Shown here: positions 63,471-64,000 of the stretch, one piece after another
Position numbering within the stretch: the stretch's first letter is position 1
Layout: each line of letters opens with the position of its first letter
From: Rhizobium sp.
GTDB lineage: Bacteria > Pseudomonadota > Alphaproteobacteria > Rhizobiales > Rhizobiaceae
DNA: 64,000 nucleotides
Direction of reading: 5' to 3'
Assembly (NCBI GenBank): GCA_002796995.1
Contig: PEKW01000002.1
Coordinates: 505,990-569,989, forward strand
Program-made: the position numbers and the translations under genes
The notes under the pieces: model-generated
Seen by the model: only the letters and a program-made list of their open reading frames with translations
Told to the model about the DNA's origin: nothing
The model's database searches: none

Positions 63471-64000
63471 GCCAGGTCCTCAAGTGTCAGCAATGTATTT
63501 TCGGCGATGTCGCGGCCAAGCGTGCGTCCGACCATCAGTTCCTCCATGCGCGGTGGCAGGCCGGTGCCGGGACGCAGCAATGTGAGGTCTTCGACCGTCA
63601 GCTTGTGCCCAGCGGGAAGGCTGCGGCTGACGGCGACGCTGCGCCGGCCCAGTTGCCGGGCCGAGGCTTCGCAGGGCTGGGGCGCCTTCACCGGGCTGCC
63701 GAGGGCCTGTTCGACGCTGCGGATGCCGGCGACCATCGCCGCGAATTCGGCCGGCTCCAATGAGGCCTTGTGGTCAGGGCCAGGCAGGTTGCGGTCGAGT
63801 GTCATATGTTTTTCGATGACGCAGGCGCCAAGCGCCACCGCCGCGATCGAAACGGCAATTCCGTCGGAGTGGTCGGAATAGCCGACGGGCAATCCGGTCA
63901 CGTCGGCAAGCGCGGGAATGACACTGAGGTTGAGTTCGTCGGACGGGGCCGGATAGCAGCTCGTGCAGTGCAGGAGAGCGATGTCGTCACTGCCGGCCTT
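63467..64000 (-). CDS. Nonulosonate synthase (NeuB/LegI type), partial
   Basis: The C-terminal 177 residues of a PEP-condensing synthase, whose start lies beyond the right edge. Visible are HCTSCYPAPSDELNLSVI, GYSDHSDGIAVSIAAVALGA and EKHMTLDRNLPGPDHKASLEP, which form the TIM-barrel end with metal and substrate ligands. The last 60 residues are the SAF antifreeze-like domain (LPAGHKLTVEDLTLLRPGTG). It condenses phosphoenolpyruvate with the product of the epimerase to give the nonulosonic acid. It is upstream of the rest of the operon. Confidence 0.92.
   Translation of the reverse strand, partial: KAGSDDIALLHCTSCYPAPSDELNLSVIPALADVTGLPVGYSDHSDGIAVSIAAVALGACVIEKHMTLDRNLPGPDHKASLEPAEFAAMVAGIRSVEQALGSPVKAPQPCEASARQLGRRSVAVSRSLPAGHKLTVEDLTLLRPGTGLPPRMEELMVGRTLGRDIAENTLLTLEDLA

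Overview
The window is a high-GC chromosomal segment of an alphaproteobacterium, most likely Rhizobiaceae (Rhizobium, Shinella or Ensifer-like). The evidence is the zwf-pgl pair, a RirA-type Rrf2 iron regulator beside an FbpA gene, isocitrate lyase divergent from a RamB-type regulator, a phasin with a PhaR-like operator, a tRNA-His of the alphaproteobacterial type without G-1, and RIME-like palindromic repeats. Most of the window is ordinary core metabolism. Two stretches stand out: a two-gene low-GC cassette after tRNA-His, and a long sugar-biosynthesis operon at the right end.

Layout. 1-2.3 kb: pgl (cut by the window edge), zwf and a small acidic protein. 2.4-5.1 kb: first gamma-glutamylputrescine module (puuA-puuB). 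5.2-8.4 kb: a BaiN/HI0933-type flavoprotein, a LysR regulator and small proteins. 8.5-11.5 kb: aceA and its divergent XRE regulator. 11.6-15.7 kb: potFGHI-type polyamine ABC transporter. 16-20.2 kb: AsmA-like protein, acetoacetyl-CoA synthetase and a possible 18-residue peptide. 20.3-23.2 kb: Fe(III)-type ABC permease and a frameshifted AraC regulator. 23.7-28.5 kb: a very large PAS histidine kinase and a phasin. 28.6-30.6 kb: tRNA-His followed by a DUF262 plus HEPN gene pair of clearly lower GC. 30.8-35.2 kb: EamA transporter, two divergent HupE/UreJ permeases with a DUF1007 protein, and a probably frameshifted hypothetical gene. 35.3-38.1 kb: LysR regulator, a 36-bp inverted-repeat element and mmsA. 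38.2-42.2 kb: DUF898-M48 protease pair, fbpA and rirA. 42.3-44.6 kb: GMC oxidoreductase and gluconokinase. 45-50.3 kb: second puuA-puuB module with an N-carbamoylputrescine amidase-type hydrolase, and a DadA-like oxidoreductase. 50.6-52.6 kb: DUF454 protein and a beta-CASP metallo-hydrolase.

52.7 kb to the right edge: a minus-strand operon for a nonulosonic (sialic-like) acid of legionaminic type. It has a 4,6-dehydratase, aminotransferase, NeuD/PglD-type acetyltransferase, hydrolysing 2-epimerase (NeuC/LegG), condensing synthase (NeuB/LegI, cut by the edge) and CMP-transferase (NeuA/LegF). Accessory genes are two Gfo/Idh/MocA oxidoreductases, a PIG-L deacetylase, a GNAT transferase, an SGNH hydrolase and a protein with GT29 sialyltransferase-like motifs behind a TPR-like N-terminus. 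Together they could make, activate, decorate and transfer the sugar to a surface glycan or flagellin. The final acceptor is not visible here.

Recurring themes are polyamine uptake and catabolism (potFGHI, two puuAB modules, carbon-nitrogen hydrolase), iron homeostasis (rirA, fbpA with an IRO box, a separate permease) and acetyl/acetoacetyl-CoA and PHB metabolism (aceA, acetoacetyl-CoA synthetase, phasin). Two genes carry apparent single-base deletions, which may be real mutations or sequence errors.
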